A stretch of 64,000 nt of DNA from Parietaria judaica (taxonomy: Eukaryota; Streptophyta; Magnoliopsida; Rosales; Urticaceae), in the NCBI GenBank assembly GCA_954871525.1, contig OX940870.1, positions 11,067,501 to 11,131,500 of the forward strand, given 5' to 3'. A model generated the notes under the pieces. It ran no database searches and was not told the DNA's origin. It saw nothing but the letters and a program-made list of their open reading frames with translations. Within the stretch, counting starts at the first letter, position 1. The number at the start of each line of letters is the position of its first letter. A program made the translations under genes and the position numbers. Below, piece after piece: positions 58,633 through 64,000 of the stretch.

Positions 58633-59667
58633 TTACTCCTTTCTTGGACAATCTCTAGCAAGGTGAGGGCCGTTACACAAGAAACACCCATTGTTGGGCC
58701 TTCCTTGTGTCCCGGTGTTTGCGACTCTTTTCCCCTCACCCCACTTCTTCCTTGGTTCCTCGTGCCTCTTCCCGGCCTTTTGTTTAAACTTTTTGGACTC
58801 CGTCGGTTTTCTGATTTCTTGAGACGGTGTCCCATAACGGAAGTCAACTAGGCCATCGGCAGCTGCCATTGCCGCGGGAAGATCCTTTACACCAAGACGG
58901 CGTAGTTCAGCCTGTGCCCAAGGCTGAAGTCCGGAGAGAAAGTTAAACAATTTGTCAACGTCGGACATATCCTTAATGTCCAACATCAACGAACAGAATT
59001 CCTTCACGTACTCTCTCACGGTACTGGAGTGCTTCAATTTCTTCAGCGATTCCCTTGCTACCCAGGCAGCGTTTTGGGGAAGGAATTGTGTCTTCAACTC
59101 CTTCTTTAAGATCTCGCACGTAGAGATATTTTCTCTGCCTGAAGCAACGTCGTCTTCCATCCTGGTGCGCCACCATAACTTGGCGTCGTCTTGCAGGAAC
59201 ATGCTTGTGAGAGTGACTTGATCTTCTGGGGCAACTCGTGCTGCCTTGAAGTACTGTTCAACATCCCACAGAAAGTTCTCCAGATCCTTCGCATTTCTTG
59301 CCCCGTGGAAGGGCTTCGGATCGGGGACTTTAACTCGCGAGGAGGAAGTACCCGCTTCTGTTGAGGAAGGAAGAGTTGGCTGACCCAACGCGCCTTTCAG
59401 GAGCATCACCTCCATGTTAAGATCCTCCACGCTCTTGTCCATCCATTCCACGAAGTTGTTCATCTGGAGCAGCATGCCTTGGAACTTTTCTTCGTTCCCG
59501 GAAGACGAATAACGCATGGTTGTATTTAGGATGTGGATCTGCTCATCTTGAGTAATATTATGTAGGGTAAGATCAGCAGGTCCATCATCCCTCGGACTTC
59601 CAACGTAATCCATGCGCGCTCCCAAACGCTCTCGAATTTCTTTCACTTCGTCCGCCATCCTCGTCAT
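58633..59667 (-). CDS. gag of the chromovirus
   Basis: 344 codons, ATG at 59667 directly beside the primer-binding site, no internal stop. A coiled-coil N-terminus is followed by a capsid domain with PKPFHGARNAKDLENFLW and LWWRTRMED (about residues 115-200). A CCHC zinc knuckle, CFLCNGPHLARDC, lies near the end. It ends at a TAA (58633-58635) followed by CTA, with the protease in the same frame. Many chromoviruses encode gag and pol in one frame, so this stop is either a mutation or a readthrough site. This gag could still make a full protein. Confidence 0.88.
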   Translation of the reverse strand: MTRMADEVKEIRERLGARMDYVGSPRDDGPADLTLHNITQDEQIHILNTTMRYSSSGNEEKFQGMLLQMNNFVEWMDKSVEDLNMEVMLLKGALGQPTLPSSTEAGTSSSRVKVPDPKPFHGARNAKDLENFLWDVEQYFKAARVAPEDQVTLTSMFLQDDAKLWWRTRMEDDVASGRENISTCEILKKELKTQFLPQNAAWVARESLKKLKHSSTVREYVKEFCSLMLDIKDMSDVDKLFNFLSGLQPWAQAELRRLGVKDLPAAMAAADGLVDFRYGTPSQEIRKPTESKKFKQKAGKRHEEPRKKWGEGKRVANTGTQGRPNNGCFLCNGPHLARDCPRKE

Positions 59668-59680
59668 GGCTCAGATACCA
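59668..59680 (-). promoter_or_regulatory. Primer-binding site of the chromovirus
   Basis: Minus strand TGGTATCTGAGCC, an initiator-methionine tRNA-type site, two bases from the LTR and adjoining the gag ATG. Confidence 0.88.
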
Positions 59681-59682
59681 GT

Positions 59683-60558
59683 TGTCACACGGTTAAATTC
59701 TCACCTAGAATTCGCACCGGTGATGGCCCGAATTCCGCGAGAACTCGGCAGCCTATTGATGATCGCCTAGCACCAAGAAAGACAATCGGGTAATCACACA
59801 AGCACACAGCAAGCACAACCTGTTGATCACACAAACACAAAACAAGCACAATCACACAATAAACGAACACACGGTGTTTACGGGCAATCCCCACCCAACT
59901 AAGCTTTTCATTAACTTAGAACAATACAATGAGTGTTTCGCAGGAGCATGACATAACCCATGTCTCTGGAATCTACAAGCATATAAGATAGCCTAAGGGT
60001 CGGTTGAACACGCTCAACCGCCCCTAACACGCGTCGCCATCTTCCGTGCCCCGTGGCACATCGCTGGCCACTCAGATAACGTAACTTCTCGACGGTTACA
60101 ACTGCCAGGGCATTTGCCTCGTCCTTGCCCTGTATTCCTAACGGTAACCCAGGGACACGTGTAGACCAGCGAGGCTAAGGATGCCAAGCTAATTCGTGTG
60201 CCAAGGTAATCGTCAGGTAACCGTTCCCGCCAAAGATTCAGCGCTCCTACCCGCTGGTTAGCTAACTGAGTCAACGCTGTTTGACGACCTGTTCGCGCCA
60301 AGCTACCCGCATGTAAGCGCACCTGTCAAGCGCCCGCCTTGCTTGTTTCCAACTCCTCGAGCTGCCCGATGTCACGTGCATCGCGCTGCGTATCATTAGT
60401 GTCGGCTCAGGTATACATTGCGCTACACCCGAGCTGCACTATCCGTTGCCAAGGTTTGGCTAACGTTTCCTAGAGGCTCCCCACACCTCTAAACCCTTCC
60501 CGTGGTCACAATAACAAGTTACCGTGCCACAGAACAGGTCCACACTAAGGTGGTTACA
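59683..60558 (-). repeat. 5' LTR of the chromovirus (876 bp)
   Basis: Partner of 54251-55127; starts TGTCACACGG and ends GGTGGTTACA (plus strand). Confidence 0.93.
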
Positions 60559-60741
60559 GATAGTCAGAAAGAGTAGGAGCATTTGAGAAAGCGGGTGCAA
60601 GAGAAAGCCATGCAAAGGAAACAATTAGCGTTGAGATATACAAAATCCATTATAGTTCTATTAAAATTATATCAAACCGGAAAATCAAATTCACAAAAAT
60701 AGACAAAAATAAAAATATATTGAAAGATATATACATTAAAC

Positions 60742-63493
60742 TGTTTGGAATCACGTCTCGGATTCCATATAATTATCTCGATTTATACCTCCGAACCGTC
60801 CGGGTAACATTTAAAAAATTATTTTAAAGCGGAAAAACTTGTTATCCGTATAACGGTCCGAATATCGGATAATAACCATATCCCAAGATCTGATAAATAT
60901 TATGCAATTTAATATTCATAACTCATTCTTAATAAACTAGTCATAATAGGAAATAAATAGAAAGCAGTAAATGTTTGCATTTATTAACCCAATGCATAAG
61001 GCCGTACCTCGTTTGACGATTTCTGGTTGCGCGCTCTGAATCGGGCAGGGCTCCGCCGGTGCTGAGGGAATCTCCCGTGATCTTCCGGGATATTCTCCTG
61101 GAATCCTCGTACCGAAGCGTGGGCTTCGCCGGCAGGACTCCGTCGCAAAACTTTAACTGATGGTTCTTTTTAAGATTCTGGAGAAATAGTCTCCTAAGCC
61201 GAACCAGAAGGAAGAGATCAGAGAGAAAATTCGCAGACCCTGAGGAAGAGGGAGAGTTCGAATTTTTCTCTAGGGAAAGGTGTGAAAAATGTGTAGAATG
61301 AGCCTCCTATTTATAGGCTCAAAACTGTAACCAAATTGGAGATATTCCCTCCCTAAATTCGAATTTCATTAATTAAATATAATTAATTATCTTAATCCAA
61401 TGGTCCAGATTTAATCTCATCTAAATCCAATGGATATAATTAATTAGGGATTTAATTAAATAAGAAAGATTTAGATAAATCAAAAATCCAATCTTATCTT
61501 CTTATCATCATAAAATTCGAATTATAATATATATATATATATATAAAATTCGAATCATTATTATCTAGATCCAACGGTTGAGATGATTCTTAAAACCGGT
61601 CTAATGGATCAAATAAGTTTAGGATAAATAGATTTATTAAAAACATTTTTTTTTTCAAATTTATCCTTAAACATAATTTGAATATATATAGATATATATA
61701 TATATATATATAATTAATCAATTTTCAATCCGACGGTAAAGATTAAATCTTAGACCGATCTAACGGATATAATTAATTAATAAAATTCGAAAAATAGAAC
61801 TTGGTCACAAAGTCATTAATTTCGAATTTATCAATATCCTAATCCAACGGTTGATACTAAATCATAACCGATCCAATGGATAATATTGATTTTAGGGATT
61901 TGCCAAAATACCAAAACATTTGGTACTTATGCCGCAAATATAGAAATACCAAATCATGCCATTCGAATTTCAACTAGGGTTTCATATAACAAACCCTAAT
62001 TCGAATTTATACATATTAATATATATAAATATATATTTTCATTTATTAATATAAATCTATTAATTATTAATTAATTATTAATAAGATATTAATAATTAAA
62101 TCCAAATAATTAAATTGTATTAATAAATCCTGATCTCAATATCACACATAAAAATGTCATGGTGCCAGACCATCATTTAAATTCGTGACATGTGATTTAA
62201 TTTCAAAGTTTATCGAACCGATCACAAACTTAGAAAATCCATAAATCACTAACTGTAACTCGAAATGACTTGGTTCAAAAAGAAAAGCTACTTAGAATTT
62301 AATTTCCAACAACATGGTGCTGATAGAAAATATAAATTCTAACTTTCTTTTTGTCATTTAATTTCGTGTACCAAAATATGATACTTTTGCCACGCCAACG
62401 ATAAAACTATCTGATGTCTGACACAGACCTTTCAGTTTGATAAGTCAAGCCAAATGATTAAACATTATCCAGAATGTATTTTAATCACGTACATATCATC
62501 CGTTACGGAGCTATCCTGGGGACCATGGACCCGTATCACTTAAGCTCCAACGAACTGCTAGTTGTTCGTCAAACCTCGAAGTGATTCCACTATAGACCCG
62601 AGGCTAATCTTTAGTGATACGGTATATGTTATTCCCTTTATATTAGCAGGGTGTCCATTGATACAATCAAATTCGGGTTATTGATCTTTCACTTGATGAT
62701 TCATAAATGAGCAGGCGGTTTTTACCATTATGTCCCTCATTTTATTTTCATCCTTGACTCAGTCAGTAATATCATGAGTAACCCACTTATGGTTTCGATT
62801 CATAAGTTGCGCATGGGTATCTCTCACTTCTCACCACCGACAATCAAGGGAATCATCATCACTCTAAAGAGAGCTGTGTGATGCCCATGTCTATGACCAA
62901 GCTACCCTTACTGCTGACTTTCATGTTCCCAAAATAATAGTGTTGGGAACAGCGGTAATATTTCGTATTCTTTAACGGTTAAATCAAAGAACAATCAAGT
63001 CAACAGCTTGGACTCAAGATCACTCAGGACTTAGATCGAATATCCATTTGATCATCTACTAGTGACTCAACTCCAAGTTATCAGTGACGCTCTTATATGA
63101 TAACTTCCGGAGTTTAAGTCAGGTCCAGTCCAGTATGAAGACACTTCATACTTAATGCACTTCTAGTGAGTGTGACACACACAAAATCCAGAATAGGATT
63201 ATCACTTAGTCACATTAATGACCTTATACGATTAATGGGCTCCCACCCAGTTGATCAGGTCACGGACATTTTAAGTTCATTTATTATGATTATTAATTCT
63301 TCCTCACATTGACTCTGTTGTGATAATAATAACATAATTGCATCCTTCATGAACTAAGGAATCAAACATTCTATTTTACTCTACCAGAAACTATAATAAG
63401 ATTATCATAATAAGCATCATCTTTATTCAACGACTTGTCATAATCTTTTACAAAGGGATAAAATATCTTGTTTAAGGACACACATGTCCAACA
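60742..63493 (-). repeat. Solo LTR (2752 bp) of the same family as 43641-46376, TAAAC duplication
   Basis: It begins TGTTTGGAATCACGTC and ends CATGTCCAACA. TAAAC flanks both sides (60737-60741 and 63494-63498). It aligns along its whole length with 43641-46376, with scattered substitutions and longer TA runs. The TATA box is on the minus strand (CTATTTATAGG in plus, near 61310). Confidence 0.92.
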
Positions 63494-63498
63494 TAAAC

Positions 63499-64000
63499 GA
63501 TCCTAGAGGTCAAGAAAAAGAAAACATATTTATCATCAGAGAGGCAGAGAATTTATGCAAGGCTAACAAATTGAAAAAATCATTGAAAAATTAATAAATT
63601 CATAAACAATGCCAAAAACATAAACTCTTTTCACATTTTGGCGTAAGCAACTTACAGTGAAAAAAAGCTTAACCGGGAATTTAATTGAAGAATCAAGAGT
63701 CACAAAAACAATGACCCAAATTGAATTGTTTAACAATTTCTAACAAAAATGGAAACAAAAACATGAGACATGAAGATGTGAATCCTTGAAAAATAAATAA
63801 GTGCAGAATTAATGCCTTAAATTCAAATCTAACAATTTCTAACGCAAATGGAAATTAAAAATTTAAGAATTAAGAACCTCACCGGATAAGTGACGAAAGG
63901 ATAACATATTGATGAAATTGCTGAAAAATAAACAAAGCGGAAATAGTGCACAAAATCAACTCTTTATAGTTGTGGTTAAGCCAAGAGAATGCATCAATCA
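63499..64000. other. AT-rich DNA
   Basis: Repeated phrases such as AATTTCTAACAAAAATGGAAA and AATTTCTAACGCAAATGGAAAT suggest an old local duplication. No gene seen. Confidence 0.5.

Larger units (their letters stand above)
54251..60558 (-). mobile_element. Complete chromovirus (Ty3/gypsy) element, GATAG target-site duplication
   Basis: LTRs at 54251-55127 and 59683-60558 differ at about two dozen positions. GATAG flanks both ends (54246-54250 and 60559-60563). One gag-pol frame ends in a chromodomain, so it belongs to the chromovirus clade. The frame is intact except for five in-frame stops. Confidence 0.95.

Overview
This is repeat-dominated nuclear DNA from a flowering plant, probably a eudicot. 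The evidence is plant-type Ty3/gypsy and Ty1/copia retrotransposons, a Tat-lineage element with a second RNase H and an antisense extra ORF, Helitron ends, Mutator- and hAT-type MITEs, and a LOB-domain (plant-specific) gene remnant. I found no intact host gene, no rRNA or tRNA gene and no CRISPR. The species cannot be named from the sequence.

Layout, left to right. 1-10944: Tat-lineage element A on the minus strand. Its 3' LTR lies off the left edge. It shows a plus-strand antisense ORF, a 43-bp tandem array, pol, gag-protease, a primer-binding site and a 720-bp 5' LTR. 10945-16033: a short run of ~55-bp repeats, a Helitron 5' terminus, exon-like fragments, and a 1667-bp solo LTR with a perfect CTAAA target-site duplication. 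The block 6713-16033 is then repeated in tandem as 16034-25362, giving a 9.3-kb direct duplication whose junction shows 3-bp microhomology (CGA). 25363-27712: promoter-like AT-rich DNA, an array of ~55-bp repeats and an LTR-like end. 27713-31692: broken copia element 1. 31968-36744: copia element 2, with two 255-bp LTRs and apparent TA...TA termini. 36745-37482: a small gene remnant and a hAT-type MITE. 37483-40690: AT-rich DNA with two abutting Helitron-type ends. 40700-41373: a decayed LOB-domain gene with two cysteine blocks. 41741 to about 46975: Tat element B, an internally deleted derivative with a 2736-bp solo LTR inserted in its primer-binding site. 46976-53767: LTR-like promoter sequence and two Helitron 3' ends; the complete-looking Helitron (49898-53767) carries two Mutator-type MITEs in opposite orientation. 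54251-60558: a complete chromovirus with 876/877-bp LTRs and a GATAG duplication. 60742-63493: a second solo LTR of the 2.7-kb family. 63499-64000: AT-rich DNA with nothing recognised.

The coding content is almost all gag, protease, reverse transcriptase, RNase H and integrase in decay. In element A and the chromovirus the reading frame is kept throughout and broken only by single in-frame stops. One stop in element A, between protease and reverse transcriptase, sits in an exact UAG-CARYYA context and may be a genuine readthrough site. Nested order, target-site duplications and LTR divergence indicate several rounds of transposition, then solo-LTR formation and a recent segmental tandem duplication.
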